Shown: positions 1 through 9,827, counted from the stretch's first letter. The stretch: 64,000 nucleotides of DNA from Mycobacterium sp. SVM_VP21 (GCA_024758765.1 CP101406.1:2790001-2854000); one strand, 5' to 3'. The notes: generated from the sequence alone by a model not told the origin. Made by a program: numbers and translations.

Positions 1-1205
1 CCAAGAAGGCCCGGGTGTCGTTCTTCGGCGACCGCAGCATCGTCGACTACCAGGAATTGTTCACCGCGACCTCGCTGATGCCGTCGCACGTCATCAGCGA
101 GAAGCTCGGTGTGAACATCACCGACGCCGTGCTGGGCAGACTCGGGCCCGCTGACGAGGTCATCGGCAAGATCGCGCAGGCCTGGAACACCACCTGGCAG
201 CTCGACCGCGGCGCTGACCTGCGGTACTTTCCGTCGTCCGGGCCCTACAAGATCGACTCGGTGCTCGAAGGCGGCGCCATCGTGCTAGTGGCCAACGACC
301 TGTGGTGGGGCGCCAAGCCGGTCACCAAGCGGATCACGGTCTGGCCGCAGACCGCTGACATCGCCGACCGGGTCAACAAACGCGTCATCGAAGTCGTCGA
401 CGTCGCGACCGGGTCCGCCGGCTCGCTGATCACCCCCGATGACTACCAGAGCAGCGACAGCCCCTCGGGCGGCATCGAGCAGCTCATCTTCGCTCCGTCC
501 GGCCCGCTGTCGGAGACTCCCGCACGGCGAGCGGTGGCCTTGTGCACCCCGCGCGACATCATTGCCCGCGACGCGGGCGTACCAGTAGTCAACTCCCGGC
601 TCAACACCGCCATGGACGACGCGTTCGACCAGGCCGAGAACGTGCCCGAGGCCGAACAGTTCGCCCGGGCAAACCCCGATGCGGCCCGCGACGCGCTGAG
701 CGGCAAACCGCTGACGGTGCGCATCGGCTACCGCGGCCCCAACACCCGGCTGGCCGCGGTCATCGGGGCGATCACCAGCTCGTGTGCACCCGCCGGCATC
801 ACCGTCACCGAGGTGGCCACCGACGCCATCGGCCCGCTGGCACTGCGGGAGGGGCAGATCGATGTGTTGCTCGCCAGCACCGGGGGATCCACCGGCAGCG
901 GGTCGAGCGGGTCGTCAGTAGTGGACGCCTACGAGTTGTTCAGCGGCAACGGAAACAACCTTTCCGGCTACCACAACGATCAGATCGACGGCGTAGTGTC
1001 CGCGCTGGCCGTCACCGCCGACCCCGCGGAGATGGTCCGGCTGCTCGCCGAGGGCGCCCCGGTGCTGTGGGCCGACATGCCGACGCTGCCGCTGTACCGA
1101 CAGCAGCGCACCCTGCTGTCGTCGAAGAAGACCTACGGTGTCGCGGCCAACCCCACTCGGTGGGGCGCGGGCTGGAACATGGACCGCTGGGAGCTGCAGC
1201 AGTGA
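1..1205 (+). CDS. ABC transporter peptide-binding lipoprotein, Rv2585c-like (5' partial)
   Basis: This is the C-terminal 400 residues of a protein whose start lies upstream of the window; the frame is open from base 3. The sequence looks like the second lobe of a family 5 extracellular solute-binding protein (DppA/OppA type), with the features [11 protein letters not shown] and, near the end, [10 protein letters not shown] and a Trp-rich C-terminus. Such proteins bind oligopeptides outside the membrane for an ABC importer. In M. tuberculosis the gene in front of apt is the lipoprotein Rv2585c, and position and sequence both fit. A Gly/Ser-rich stretch ([14 protein letters not shown]) in the middle is probably a surface loop. 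The lipobox is not visible because of truncation. The stop codon overlaps the apt start (GTGA), which implies an operon. Confidence 0.75.
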   Translation, partial: KKARVSFFGDRSIVDYQELFTATSLMPSHVISEKLGVNITDAVLGRLGPADEVIGKIAQAWNTTWQLDRGADLRYFPSSGPYKIDSVLEGGAIVLVANDLWWGAKPVTKRITVWPQTADIADRVNKRVIEVVDVATGSAGSLITPDDYQSSDSPSGGIEQLIFAPSGPLSETPARRAVALCTPRDIIARDAGVPVVNSRLNTAMDDAFDQAENVPEAEQFARANPDAARDALSGKPLTVRIGYRGPNTRLAAVIGAITSSCAPAGITVTEVATDAIGPLALREGQIDVLLASTGGSTGSGSSGSSVVDAYELFSGNGNNLSGYHNDQIDGVVSALAVTADPAEMVRLLAEGAPVLWADMPTLPLYRQQRTLLSSKKTYGVAANPTRWGAGWNMDRWELQQ

Positions 1206-1744
1206 ACCAGGCCGGGCCTGCGGCAGGTGCCGGTCAGATCATCGCGTCGCTGATCCGCGAGGTCGCGGACTTTCCTACCCCGGGAATCGCTTTCAAAGAC
1301 CTGACCCCGGTCTTCGCCGACGCCGCCGGACTGACCGCGGTCACCGAGGCGCTGGCTCGCGTCGCTGCCGGTGCTGATCTGGTGGCCGGCATCGACGCAC
1401 GTGGATTTCTGCTGGCTGGGGCGGTCGCCGACCGGCTCGGGGTGGGCGCGCTGGCGGTCCGCAAGGGCGGCAAGCTGCCGCCGCCGGTGCTCTCGGAGTG
1501 CTATCAGCTCGAGTACGGAACTGCCGTGCTGGAGATTCCGGCCGACGGAATCGATGTGGCCGGGCGCCGGGTGGTAATCCTCGACGATGTGCTGGCCACC
1601 GGCGGTACCCTGGCCGCAACGCGGCGATTGTTGGATCGGGCAGGAGCCGAGGTGGTTGCGGCGGCGGTGGTGCTGGAGTTGGCAGGGCTGGGCGGACGTG
1701 CCGCCGTGGCACCGTTGCAGCTGCACAGCCTGCACTTGATTTAG
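1202..1744 (+). CDS. apt: Adenine phosphoribosyltransferase
   Basis: 180 residues. The enzyme converts adenine and PRPP to AMP in the cytosol (purine salvage). The PRPP-binding motif [13 protein letters not shown] is present at about residues 122-134, and the N-terminus reads IRDVP-like as [16 protein letters not shown], typical of Apt. I chose the GTG at 1202, which overlaps the upstream stop by 4 nt; the frame stays open far upstream, but that stretch only shadows the lipoprotein gene. It precedes rel by 21 nt, the same linkage seen in M. tuberculosis (Rv2584c-Rv2583c), so salvage and (p)ppGpp metabolism are probably cotranscribed. Confidence 0.93.
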   Translation: MNQAGPAAGAGQIIASLIREVADFPTPGIAFKDLTPVFADAAGLTAVTEALARVAAGADLVAGIDARGFLLAGAVADRLGVGALAVRKGGKLPPPVLSECYQLEYGTAVLEIPADGIDVAGRRVVILDDVLATGGTLAATRRLLDRAGAEVVAAAVVLELAGLGGRAAVAPLQLHSLHLI

Positions 1745-1765
1745 TCGATATTCTCGTGGTCGGAG

Positions 1766-4180
1766 GTGAGAACAGTGGGCCCTGAACAAGGCTTAGCGCA
1801 GGGCTCCGAGCAGGGCTCAGACCCCGAGCGGTACGGCGCTGACGCCGGCCAGCCGGTGGCGGTGTCGGAGGCGATTGCCCAGGACTCGCCCTCCGAGCGC
1901 ACCGATTTGCTGAAGGTCCCGACCAGCGCTTCCCGGCGGGTCCGGGCTCGGATTGCCCGGCGTATCACCGCCCAGCGTGGTGCGCTGAGTCCGGTGCTGG
2001 AGCCGCTGGTGGCGGTGCATCGGCAGTATTACCCGAAGGCCAATCTGGCGCTGCTTCAGCGCGCCTATGAGGTGGCCGAGCAGCGGCACGCCACCCAGCT
2101 GCGTCATTCGGGGGATCCCTACATCACCCATCCGGTGGCGGTCGCCACCATTCTGGCCGAGTTGGGCATGGACACCATCACGTTGGTGGCAGCGCTGTTG
2201 CACGACACCGTCGAGGACACCGGATACACCCTGGCCGCGCTGGCCGCCGAATTCGGTGACGAGGTCGCTCACCTGGTCGACGGGGTGACCAAACTGGACA
2301 AGGTGGTGCTGGGCACCGCGGCCGAGGCCGAGACCATCCGCAAGATGGTCATCGCAATGGCGCGCGACCCCCGGGTGCTGGTGATCAAGGTCGCCGACCG
2401 GTTGCACAACATGCGCACCATCAGATTCCTGGCGCCCGAAAAGCAGGCCCGCAAAGCGCGCGAGACGCTGGAAGTCATTGCGCCGCTGGCACACCGGCTC
2501 GGCATGGCCACGGTCAAGTGGGAGCTCGAGGATCTGTCGTTCGCGATCCTGCATCCCAAGCGCTACGAGGAGATCGTGCGCCTGGTGGCCGACCGCGCTC
2601 CATCACGCGATACCTACCTGGCCAAGGTGCGCGCCGAAATCGTCAACACCCTGGCGAAGTCAAAGATCACCGCGACCGTCGAAGGTCGGCCCAAGCACTA
2701 CTGGTCGATCTATCAGAAGATGATCGTGCGCGGCCGTGACTTCGACGACATCTACGACCTGGTCGGATTGCGGATTCTCTGCGACGAGATCCGGGACTGC
2801 TACGCCGCGGTCGGTGTCGTGCACTCGCTGTGGCAGCCGATGGCCGGCCGGTTTAAGGACTACATCGCTCAGCCGCGCTACGGGGTCTACCAATCGCTGC
2901 ACACCACGGTCATCGGCCCAGAGGGCAAACCGCTGGAGATCCAGATCCGCACCCGGGAGATGCACCGCACCGCCGAATACGGCATCGCCGCGCACTGGCG
3001 CTACAAAGAAGCCAAGGGCCGCAACGGTGTTCCGCACCTGGGCACCGCCGCCGAGATCGACGACATGGCCTGGATGCGCCAGCTGCTGGACTGGCAGCGG
3101 GAGGCGGCCGACCCCGGCGAATTCCTCGAGTCGCTGCGCTATGACCTGGCCGTCAAAGAGATTTTCGTGTTCACGCCCAAGGGCGACGTGATCACGCTGC
3201 CCACCGGCTCCACGCCCGTGGACTTCGCCTACGCCGTGCACACCGAGGTCGGGCACCGATGTATCGGTGCCCGGGTCAACGGCCGGCTGGTGGCGCTGGA
3301 GCGCAAGCTCGAAAACGGGGAAGTGGTCGAGGTTTTCACCTCGAAGGCCCAGAACGCCGGGCCGTCGCGGGACTGGCAACAGTTCGTGGTGTCGCCGCGA
3401 GCCAAGGCCAAGATCCGACAGTGGTTCGCCAAGGAGCGCCGCGAGGAGGCTTTGGAGTCCGGCAAGGACGCGATGGCCCGCGAGGTGCGCCGGGCGGGAT
3501 TGCCGCTGCAACGCCTGGTCAACGGCGAGTCGATGGCGGCGGTGGCCCGCGAACTGCACTACACCGACGTGTCCGCGCTCTACACCGCCGTCGGCGAGAA
3601 CCACATCTCGGCGCATCACGTCGTGCAACGGCTGGTGGCCCAGCTCGGCGGGGTGGACCAGGCCGAGGACGACCTGGCCGAGCGATCCACGCCGCTGACC
3701 ATCCCGCGCCGCGAACGTCACACCGACGACGTCGGCGTCGCGGTTCCGGGCGCCACCGGGGTGTTGACCAAACTGGCCAAGTGCTGCACCCCGGTGCCCG
3801 GCGACGAGATCATGGGTTTCGTCACCCGTGGCGGCGGGGTGTCGGTACACCGCACCGACTGCACCAATGCCGACGCGCTGCGCCAGCAGGACGAGCGGAT
3901 CATCGAGGTCAAGTGGGCGCCGTCGCCGTCGTCGGTGTTCCTCGTCGCCATTCAGGTCGAGGCGCTGGATCGGCACCGGCTGCTGTCGGACATCACCAAG
4001 GTGCTCGCCGACGAGAAGGTCAACATCTTGTCGGCCTCGGTCACCACATCACGAGACCGGGTGGCGATCAGCCGATTCACCTTCGAGATGGGCGACCCGA
4101 AGCATCTTGGCCATCTGTTGAACGTGGTCCGCAACGTCGAGGGCGTCTACGACGTCTACCGGGTGACGTCGGCGGCCTAG
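1766..4180 (+). CDS. rel: Bifunctional (p)ppGpp synthetase/hydrolase Rel
   Basis: 804 residues, close in length and sequence to mycobacterial Rel (about 790). It makes and degrades the stringent-response alarmone (p)ppGpp in the cytosol in response to ribosome-bound uncharged tRNA. Domains in order: a variable N-terminus (1-55); an HD hydrolase with the HDTVED motif near 147-152; a synthetase domain with [12 protein letters not shown] near 323 and [11 protein letters not shown] near 371; a TGS domain starting near IFVFTPKGD (466); a Cys/His region with KCCTPVPGD; and a C-terminal ACT domain from about 725. Both active sites look intact, so this is a bifunctional long Rel. GTG 1766 was used; GTG 1775 is an alternative. 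Confidence 0.96.
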   Translation: MRTVGPEQGLAQGSEQGSDPERYGADAGQPVAVSEAIAQDSPSERTDLLKVPTSASRRVRARIARRITAQRGALSPVLEPLVAVHRQYYPKANLALLQRAYEVAEQRHATQLRHSGDPYITHPVAVATILAELGMDTITLVAALLHDTVEDTGYTLAALAAEFGDEVAHLVDGVTKLDKVVLGTAAEAETIRKMVIAMARDPRVLVIKVADRLHNMRTIRFLAPEKQARKARETLEVIAPLAHRLGMATVKWELEDLSFAILHPKRYEEIVRLVADRAPSRDTYLAKVRAEIVNTLAKSKITATVEGRPKHYWSIYQKMIVRGRDFDDIYDLVGLRILCDEIRDCYAAVGVVHSLWQPMAGRFKDYIAQPRYGVYQSLHTTVIGPEGKPLEIQIRTREMHRTAEYGIAAHWRYKEAKGRNGVPHLGTAAEIDDMAWMRQLLDWQREAADPGEFLESLRYDLAVKEIFVFTPKGDVITLPTGSTPVDFAYAVHTEVGHRCIGARVNGRLVALERKLENGEVVEVFTSKAQNAGPSRDWQQFVVSPRAKAKIRQWFAKERREEALESGKDAMAREVRRAGLPLQRLVNGESMAAVARELHYTDVSALYTAVGENHISAHHVVQRLVAQLGGVDQAEDDLAERSTPLTIPRRERHTDDVGVAVPGATGVLTKLAKCCTPVPGDEIMGFVTRGGGVSVHRTDCTNADALRQQDERIIEVKWAPSPSSVFLVAIQVEALDRHRLLSDITKVLADEKVNILSASVTTSRDRVAISRFTFEMGDPKHLGHLLNVVRNVEGVYDVYRVTSAA

Positions 4181-4202
4181 CGCGGGCGCCCGTTGCGTTG
4201 AC

Positions 4203-4255
4203 ATTGCATCCAGGGCTGCGATTTCTCGGTCGACAGGTACAGCCCTGGACGCAAT
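4203..4255. terminator. Inverted repeat between convergent rel and ppiB
   Basis: Two 16-nt arms (4203-4218 and 4240-4255) are complementary except at one position and flank a 21-nt loop. The element fills the 88-bp gap between the 3' ends of rel and ppiB, so it could end transcription from both sides. There is no U-tract, which is usual for mycobacterial hairpin terminators. Confidence 0.6.
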
Positions 4256-4268
4256 CTCAATGGCAGTG

Positions 4269-5165
4269 CTAGTCGGCGCGCACCGACTTGACGGTCACCT
4301 TGGTGACCGGCGAGCCGTCATCGCCGCCGCCTTGCACACCCGCCGCGGCGATCTTGTCGAGGGTGGCCAGGCCGTCGTCCTGAATCTTGCCGAACACCGT
4401 GTACTGCGGCGGCAGCATCGAATCCTTGTAGACCAGGAAGAACTGGCTGCCGTTGGTGCCGGGCCCGGCGTTGGCCATCGCCACCGTGCCGCGCGGGTAG
4501 GTGACCGGCCGCTGGGCGGCGGGATCACCCAAGGAGTACTGGTCGGTGGGGTATTCGTTGTCGAACTCATAGCCCGGGCCGCCGGTGCCATCGCCAGCGG
4601 GATCCCCGCATTGCAGCACGCTGAGCATCGGCGATGTGGTCAGCCGGTGGCACTGGGTGTCTTTGAAGAAGTCCTTGGCCGCCAGGCTCATGAAGCTGTT
4701 GACGGTGCAAGGGGATTGGGCGTTGTTGAGCATCAACCCGATGGGGCCCTGGTCGGTCATCATCGAGACGCTGACCTCGGCCGGGTCGGTCGGGACCTTG
4801 CCGGACCGCGGCGGCTCGACGGCCTTGGAGGCCGGACGCGCCTTCGGGTACTGGCAGTCGGCGCCCAGCTGAGGCGATGCGGTGAACTTCGGCAGTTGAC
4901 CCGCGGCCCCTGCCGGCGCCGCAGCTGCGTCAGAGGAGTCCGTGGACTCCGACGTACTCGAGGCTGACGAGCCGCTCGCGTTGACGTTGCCAGGATCGTT
5001 GTCGCGCAGCACCACGAACACCACCCCGGCGATCAGCAACACCGCCGCCACGGCGCCGACGATCATCAGTAGCCGGCGCTGCTTGCGGGCTGCCTCGGCG
5101 CGCTGCTGCACCTGTTCGTCCAGATTGCGCTTGGCGGCGGCACGCCGCTCTGAGTTCGTGGGCAC
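4269..5165 (-). CDS. ppiB: Membrane-anchored cyclophilin-type peptidyl-prolyl isomerase
   Basis: 298 residues, matching Rv2582 (PpiB). A charged N-terminus (residues 1-30, rich in Arg/Lys/Gln) is followed by a single membrane segment (about 32-53), a Ser/Thr/Ala linker and a cyclophilin domain. The domain is recognised by CTVNSFMSLA, the CHRLTTSPMLSVLQCGDP core, AMANAGPGTNGSQFF and PPQYTVFGKI. It catalyses cis-trans isomerisation of X-Pro bonds, here on the outer face of the membrane. The GTG start is supported by an AGGAGG located 11 nt upstream. The gene is divergent from the metallo-hydrolase, leaving about 110 bp for both promoters. Confidence 0.92.
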   Translation of the reverse strand: MPTNSERRAAAKRNLDEQVQQRAEAARKQRRLLMIVGAVAAVLLIAGVVFVVLRDNDPGNVNASGSSASSTSESTDSSDAAAAPAGAAGQLPKFTASPQLGADCQYPKARPASKAVEPPRSGKVPTDPAEVSVSMMTDQGPIGLMLNNAQSPCTVNSFMSLAAKDFFKDTQCHRLTTSPMLSVLQCGDPAGDGTGGPGYEFDNEYPTDQYSLGDPAAQRPVTYPRGTVAMANAGPGTNGSQFFLVYKDSMLPPQYTVFGKIQDDGLATLDKIAAAGVQGGGDDGSPVTKVTVKSVRAD

Positions 5166-5274
5166 CGGCGGTAACCTCCTGGCTCGCTGACTGAGTCGGG
5201 CCTCAAGTCTGCCAGAGCGGGTCTACACCGCCCGCGTCACCGCCGACCGGGCGGCCAATGGGAAACTGGTCGGC

Positions 5275-5961
5275 GTGTTGGTCACCGGATTCCCCGCTGG
5301 AATGCTGGCGTGCAACTGTTACGTGTTGGCGCAACGGCAGGGCTCGGACGCGATCATCGTTGACCCCGGCCAGCGGGCGATGGCCCGGCTGCGACGCGTC
5401 CTCGACGAGAATCGGCTGACGCCGTCGGCGGTGCTGCTCACGCACGGCCACATCGACCACATCTGGTCGGCGCAGAAGGTCTCCGACACCTACGGCTGCC
5501 CCACCTACATTCACCCCGAGGACCGGTTCATGCTCACCGACCCGCTGCGCTCGCTGGGCACTGTCCCGGGACAGGCGTTGTTCGGTGTGCTGAGCAAGGC
5601 GATGTTCTCCGAGCCCAAGCAGTTGGTGGAGTTGGACCGCGACGGCGACAAGATCGGGCTGGGCGACACCACCGTCACCGTCGACCACACCCCGGGGCAT
5701 ACCCGCGGCTCGGTGATATTCCGGGTAGAGGGCTTCGAGAATGCAGCCGCCGGCCTCGTCTTCAGCGGCGACACCCTGTTCCAGAACTCGGTCGGCCGCA
5801 CCGACCTGCCCGGCGGCAGCGGCCGTGATCTGCTGACCTCGATCGTCGACAAACTGCTCTGCCTTGACGACGGGACCGTGGTGCTGCCCGGCCACGGACC
5901 CAAGACCACCATCGGCGCAGAGCGCCGTTACAACCCGTTCCTAGAAGGGCTCAGTGCGTGA
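5275..5961 (+). CDS. Metallo-beta-lactamase-fold hydrolase (glyoxalase II-like), Rv2581c-like
   Basis: 228 residues. The zinc motif HGHIDH is at residues 57-62, followed by HTPGHTRGS and SGDTLF, which supply the remaining ligands, and PGHGPKT near the C-terminus. This is the glyoxalase II/YcbL branch of the metallo-beta-lactamase superfamily. The true substrate is unknown: hydroxyacylglutathione is unlikely because mycobacteria use mycothiol, so a mycothiol or other thioester is more plausible (inference). Its stop overlaps the hisS start (GTGA), so the two are coupled, as Rv2581c-Rv2580c are. Confidence 0.85.
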   Translation: MLVTGFPAGMLACNCYVLAQRQGSDAIIVDPGQRAMARLRRVLDENRLTPSAVLLTHGHIDHIWSAQKVSDTYGCPTYIHPEDRFMLTDPLRSLGTVPGQALFGVLSKAMFSEPKQLVELDRDGDKIGLGDTTVTVDHTPGHTRGSVIFRVEGFENAAAGLVFSGDTLFQNSVGRTDLPGGSGRDLLTSIVDKLLCLDDGTVVLPGHGPKTTIGAERRYNPFLEGLSA

Positions 5962-7220
5962 GCACGTTTGCCGCACCCAAAGGGGTGCCTGACTACGTTC
6001 CCCCGGCCTCGGCCGGCTTCGTCGCCGTCCGCGACGGACTGCTGGCGGTCGCTCGCCGCGCCGGTTACGGCGACATCGAGCTGCCGATCTTCGAGGACAC
6101 CGCACTGTTCGCACGCGGCGTGGGGGAGTCCACCGACGTGGTCTCCAAGGAGATGTACACGTTTGCCGACCGCGGCGACCGTTCGGTCACCCTGCGGCCC
6201 GAGGGCACCGCAGGCGTGATGCGCGCGGTGATCGAGCACGGCCTGGACCGCGGCCAGCTACCGGTCAAGCTCTGCTATTCGGGGCCGTTCTTCCGCTACG
6301 AACGCCCGCAGGCCGGCCGTTACCGGCAGCTGCAACAGGTCGGGGTCGAGGCGATCGGGGTGGACGATCCCGCGCTCGACGCCGAGGTGATCGCGGTCGC
6401 CGATGCGGGCTTCCGCTCCCTGGGGCTGGCGGACTTCCGGCTGGAGATCACCTCGCTGGGTGACGACACCTGCCGCCCCGCCTATCGAGAGTTGTTGCAG
6501 CAGTTCCTGTTCGGGCTCGACCTCGACGAGGAGACCCGCCAGCGCGCGCAGCTCAATCCGCTGCGGGTGCTCGACGACAAACGCCCGCACGTGCGCGAGA
6601 TGACCGCCGACGCCCCGGTCATGCTCGATCACCTCTCCGACGCCGCTCGGGCGCACTTCGACACCGTGCTGGCGCACCTGGACGCGCTCGAGGTGCCCTA
6701 TGTGGTCAATCCGCGCATGGTGCGCGGCCTGGACTACTACACCAAGACCACCTTCGAATTCGTGCACGACGGGTTGGGTGCGCAGTCGGGGATCGGTGGC
6801 GGCGGCCGCTACGACGGGCTCATGCGTCAGCTCGGTGGACAGGACCTGTCCGGGATCGGCTTCGGTCTCGGTGTGGACCGCACCCTGCTCGCGCTGGCCG
6901 CCGAGGGCAAGAGCGTGGGACAGACCAGCCGATGCGACGTGTTCGGGGTCGGCCTTTCCGAGGCGGCCAAGCTGCGGCTGGCCGTTATCGCCGCGCAATT
7001 GCGGGCCGCCGGGGTGCGCGTGGACCTGGCTTACGGGGACCGTGGCCTCAAGGGCGCGATGCGTGCCGCCGACCGTTCCGGGGCCGTCATCGCCCTGGTC
7101 GCCGGCGACCGCGACTTGGAGGCCGGCTCCGTCGGCGTCAAGAACCTGGGCACCGGGGAGCAGGTCGATGTACCCCTCGACGACGTTGTCGCCGAGGTAC
7201 TGCGCCGAATGTCGCCTTAA
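5958..7220 (+). CDS. hisS: Histidyl-tRNA synthetase
   Basis: 420 residues, the usual length. This class II synthetase charges tRNA-His. Motif 2 region [19 protein letters not shown], the histidine-specific segment [13 protein letters not shown], the GGGGRYDGL loop and motif 3 [10 protein letters not shown] are all present, followed by the C-terminal anticodon-binding domain (about 325-420). The GTG start overlaps the stop of the preceding hydrolase gene. No terminator is evident downstream. The next 40 bases instead hold the left copy of a 23-bp direct repeat. Confidence 0.96.
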   Translation: MSTFAAPKGVPDYVPPASAGFVAVRDGLLAVARRAGYGDIELPIFEDTALFARGVGESTDVVSKEMYTFADRGDRSVTLRPEGTAGVMRAVIEHGLDRGQLPVKLCYSGPFFRYERPQAGRYRQLQQVGVEAIGVDDPALDAEVIAVADAGFRSLGLADFRLEITSLGDDTCRPAYRELLQQFLFGLDLDEETRQRAQLNPLRVLDDKRPHVREMTADAPVMLDHLSDAARAHFDTVLAHLDALEVPYVVNPRMVRGLDYYTKTTFEFVHDGLGAQSGIGGGGRYDGLMRQLGGQDLSGIGFGLGVDRTLLALAAEGKSVGQTSRCDVFGVGLSEAAKLRLAVIAAQLRAAGVRVDLAYGDRGLKGAMRAADRSGAVIALVAGDRDLEAGSVGVKNLGTGEQVDVPLDDVVAEVLRRMSP

Positions 7221-7242
7221 TGCACGGTTATCCACAGAACGG

Positions 7243-7265
7243 GTGACACAAGTCGACACTCGGCA
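7243..7265 (+). repeat. Left 23-bp direct repeat flanking the DUF559 gene
   Basis: The sequence GTGACACAAG-TCGACACTCGGCA recurs at 8221-8243 with only two mismatches (GT to AC at positions 10-11). The two copies bound exactly one gene. Confidence 0.7.
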
Positions 7266-7300
7266 CTCGGATGACGGCCCGAGGCGGCACTGTGACTGCC

Positions 7301-8224
7301 ATGCCGATCTTCGTGCCGGATTCCACGTGGCCCTTCCTCGGCACTGAGGCGTTGGCGGCAGGCAGCGTGACGCGGCGGACGTTACGCAGTCGGTATCGGC
7401 GGATCTACCGCAACGTCTATCTGCCGAACGGCCAAGAGCTTACGCCGGTTACGCGTGCGGTGGCAGGCTGGCTGTGGTCGGGACGGACGGCGACCGTGGC
7501 CGGCTTGTCAGCGGCGGCCCTGCACCGATCACGATGGCTCGATGCGCGGTTGCCGGCGGAACTGAACCGGAAGGCCGCCTCTGACGCCGAGGGGATTGTC
7601 ATCCATCGCGAGCGGCTGGAAGCCGATGAGACATGCCTGGTCCGAGGGATACTGACCACCACAGCCGCACGGACCGCTTTCGACCTGGGCCGCAACAAAG
7701 GGCTGACCGCTGCTGTCATCCGCCTTGATGCCCTGGCGAATGCGACGAGGCTGGTCGCAGACGACGTTTCCGCGCTGGCCCAACGCCACAGGGGTGCTCG
7801 CGGCCTATTGCAGTTACGGCGCGCGATCACGCTGATGGACGGCGGCGCGGAATCCCCGCAGGAAACCCGGACGCGGCTGTTGCTGATGCGCGGCGGACTC
7901 CCTCGCCCGATGACCCAAATCGTCGTGCGAGACGGCTTCGGCCGTCCCTTCGCTCGCATTGATATGGGCTGGCCCGAATACCAGGTCGGTGTGGAATTTG
8001 ACGGTGCCCAGCACTGGACCGACCCCCGGCAGCGGACCGCTGACATCGATCGCTACGCGGAGTTGTCCGTACGCGGCTGGGTGATCGTCCGGGTCAGCAG
8101 CGACCTCCTTCGGTATCGACCGGGTGTGGTGCTTGCGAGGGTCAGGGCTGCGCTCCGGGCTGCCGGTTATACCGGGACTGATTTGAACGTCGACTTATTG
8201 CACACCCAGCGCTTCGGGGCGTGA
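7301..8224 (+). CDS. DUF559/AbiEi-like protein with PD-(D/E)XK nuclease-like C-terminus
   Basis: 307 residues from ATG 7301 (ATG 7271 and GTG 7292 are also in frame). The N-terminal half (GTEALAAGSVTRRTLRSRY...) resembles the winged-helix antitoxin-like domain of AbiEi and related mycobacterial proteins. The C-terminal third, ARIDMGWPEYQVGVEFDG followed by RDR-like and GWVIVRVSSDLL, matches the DUF559/Vsr-like endonuclease fold, with Asp of RIDMGWP and Glu of EFDG as probable metal ligands. Function in mycobacteria is not established; DNA cleavage or a toxin-antitoxin role is inference. The stop codon lies inside the right-hand direct repeat, and no partner gene adjoins. The gene looks like a recent insertion between hisS and the next gene. 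Confidence 0.65.
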   Translation: MPIFVPDSTWPFLGTEALAAGSVTRRTLRSRYRRIYRNVYLPNGQELTPVTRAVAGWLWSGRTATVAGLSAAALHRSRWLDARLPAELNRKAASDAEGIVIHRERLEADETCLVRGILTTTAARTAFDLGRNKGLTAAVIRLDALANATRLVADDVSALAQRHRGARGLLQLRRAITLMDGGAESPQETRTRLLLMRGGLPRPMTQIVVRDGFGRPFARIDMGWPEYQVGVEFDGAQHWTDPRQRTADIDRYAELSVRGWVIVRVSSDLLRYRPGVVLARVRAALRAAGYTGTDLNVDLLHTQRFGA

Positions 8225-8243
8225 CACAAACCGACACTCGGCA
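8221..8243 (+). repeat. Right 23-bp direct repeat flanking the DUF559 gene
   Basis: Second copy of the repeat at 7243-7265, 21 of 23 bases identical. It supplies the TGA stop of the DUF559 gene. Confidence 0.7.
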
Positions 8244-8286
8244 ACGCCGACCGAGCACCTGTGCCGCTCCGGTAGCGTGGCGCGGT

Positions 8287-8841
8287 ATGACGATCATGCG
8301 GAACGTGACAGTCAAGTTCGGGACGGCGGTGCTGATGGCAGCCGCCGGAATGGCAGCCAGCCATGCGACGTCACTTGCGGACCCCGAGCACAGCCCAGCA
8401 TCGCCGACCGAGAACCCGGCTGCATCGCCGACCGAGAATGCGGCGCCGTCGCCGACGCCCGCCCCGACGGAGAGCGCGACTGAACCGTCGGCCGACGCCC
8501 CGAAGAAGAGCACGACCGGCGGCCACGAGGTCACCTACACCATCACGGCCACCAGTGACCTGACGGGCAACATCTCCTACATCAAGACCGACCCGCCCAG
8601 CATGGCTGCCTACAACGCCAATTCCGCCGAATACCTCGAGACGGTTCGGGTGCCGATTGGTGGGGGATCACCGGTGGTCTACACCACCACGCTGGCCGAT
8701 CCGAGTCAGTGGGCGCTGGTCACCGCCAGCGGTGGCTTGCGGATCAACCCGGAGTTCCACTGCGAGATCGCCGTCGACGGCGAAGTGGTGGTGTCGCAGC
8801 AGGGCGGCAGTGGGGTGTCCTGCGCTACCCGGCCCTGGTGA
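8287..8841 (+). CDS. Secreted MmpS-like protein
   Basis: 184 residues from ATG 8287 (ATG 8296 is an alternative; the longer open frame upstream overlaps the direct repeat and is unlikely to be used). A signal sequence (about 1-30, ending near SLADPE) is followed by a Pro/Ser/Thr/Glu-rich linker containing the near-repeat SPTENPAASPTENA. The C-terminal domain (about 78-184) reads EVTYTITATSDLTGNISYI, ends with a Cys pair (FHCEIAVDGE..., GVSCATRP) and resembles the MmpS family beta-sandwich that partners MmpL exporters. No mmpL gene is nearby, so a transport role is uncertain. It could occupy the Rv2576c position. Confidence 0.6.
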   Translation: MTIMRNVTVKFGTAVLMAAAGMAASHATSLADPEHSPASPTENPAASPTENAAPSPTPAPTESATEPSADAPKKSTTGGHEVTYTITATSDLTGNISYIKTDPPSMAAYNANSAEYLETVRVPIGGGSPVVYTTTLADPSQWALVTASGGLRINPEFHCEIAVDGEVVVSQQGGSGVSCATRPW

Positions 8842-8851
8842 CGGATCCGGC

Positions 8852-9193
8852 TCAGCCGGCGAACACGTACACCCAGGCTTGCGCACCCGAGCGCAGTGGC
8901 ACCGAGATCCGCCGGTAGGCGTCGACCTCGTACTCGTCAGCGGCCGCCAGTTCGGCTGTGCTGATCGCGAACACCGTGCCAGGGACAGCGGCGTCATGTG
9001 CGTCTGACCGGCGCAGGATCGGATGACGGTCGCTGCCGCTGACCGCCACCACATGGGGATCGGTGATCGTCACGTAGTCCAGGTCGTAGCCGATGATCGC
9101 GTCGGGCCGGCCATGGGGTTCGCGTCCGAACGTGCTGCGTTGCACCTCTGGTAGCTGCAGGGTGCCGTAGGAGAACAGCAGCTCGGTATTCAC
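8852..9193 (-). CDS. Gamma-glutamylcyclotransferase (AIG2)-like protein
   Basis: 113 residues. The N-terminal FSYGTLQ motif (residues 7-13), the GYDLDYVTI segment and AAADEYEVDAYRR with a likely catalytic Glu fit the GGCT/AIG2-like fold. These enzymes cyclise gamma-glutamyl amines to 5-oxoproline or act on related gamma-glutamyl compounds; the actual substrate is unknown. The GTG start overlaps the stop of the XRE-cupin regulator by 4 nt, so the two are translationally coupled. It ends 10 nt from the convergent MmpS-like gene. Confidence 0.75.
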   Translation of the reverse strand: MNTELLFSYGTLQLPEVQRSTFGREPHGRPDAIIGYDLDYVTITDPHVVAVSGSDRHPILRRSDAHDAAVPGTVFAISTAELAAADEYEVDAYRRISVPLRSGAQAWVYVFAG

Positions 9194-9744
9194 TGTGCAC
9201 CGCCGGCTTCGTCGGCGGCGACAACGACGACTTCGGCCGGTTGGGGGCCCACCGAGCGGAGGCGGTGGCTGATCGAGGCGTCGAAGTAGGCGCTGTCACC
9301 TGCGTTCAGCGTCAACGTCGCATCGCCGTACTCCAATTCGACGGTCCCGGTGTGCACGAACACGAACTCCTGGCCTTCATGAGCCGGGTGCAGCGGGTCG
9401 GCGTCACTATTTTCGCGGTGGCCGGCATGCCCGGTGGGACGTACCACGAACGGGGACATCGTTTTTCCCAGCATATTGGCGGCCATGGCCCGGTAGCGTT
9501 GTCGATCCGCGCTGCGGCCCGCGGCCCGGTCCACGGCGATCTTGTCCTCGTCGCCACGCTCGGAGAACAGTCGGGCCACATCGACGTCCAGGGCCTGCGC
9601 CACCTTGATGGCGACCGCGATGGACGGCGTGCTGCGACTGCGTTCGATTTTGGACAGGTAGCTCTTGGTCAGCCCGGTCCGCTCGGCGAGGCCTTCGAGG
9701 GTGAGGCCGCGCTGCTTGCGGACGGCGCGCAGCAGTTCCGTCAT
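9190..9744 (-). CDS. XRE-family regulator with C-terminal cupin domain
   Basis: 184 residues from ATG 9744; an upstream in-frame start at 9774 would run through the operator region. An HTH_3 domain at about 4-60 (GLTLEGLAERTGLTKSYLSKIER) is joined to a cupin at about 105-175 (HEGQEFVFVHTGTVELEYGD...LNAGDSAYFDASISHRL). Such proteins sense a small ligand through the cupin and often control neighbouring amine or amino-acid catabolic genes. The start codon sits in a cluster of GACAC repeats shared with the divergent aldolase promoter, so autoregulation and control of that operon are likely. Confidence 0.85.
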   Translation of the reverse strand: MTELLRAVRKQRGLTLEGLAERTGLTKSYLSKIERSRSTPSIAVAIKVAQALDVDVARLFSERGDEDKIAVDRAAGRSADRQRYRAMAANMLGKTMSPFVVRPTGHAGHRENSDADPLHPAHEGQEFVFVHTGTVELEYGDATLTLNAGDSAYFDASISHRLRSVGPQPAEVVVVAADEAGGAQ

Positions 9745-9794
9745 GTGTCCATGATGACACAGTGCATGACACATAGTGTCCTATCGGTTAGGGT
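9743..9794. promoter_or_regulatory. Operator cluster and divergent promoter for XRE-cupin/aldolase genes
   Basis: ATGACACA occurs twice at 12-nt spacing (9754-9761, 9766-9773). An inverted pair ATGTGTC/GACACAT lies at 9743-9749 and 9768-9774, with a further GTGTC at 9776-9780. A TAGGGT at 9789-9794 could be the -10 of the aldolase operon. This is a probable binding region of the XRE-cupin protein. Confidence 0.5.
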
Positions 9795-9827
9795 GGTGTC
9801 ATCTGCTTCCGTCACCGAGGAGCTGCC

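Noticed and set aside
542..1201. Long upstream extension of the apt reading frame
   Set aside because: It runs inside the lipoprotein gene in another frame, is Arg/His-rich shadow sequence, and the real start overlaps the lipoprotein stop.
2660..3976. 438-codon open frame antisense to rel
   Set aside because: High GC gives long antisense frames; the translation is rich in His/Arg/Val without any domain, while rel is certain on the other strand.
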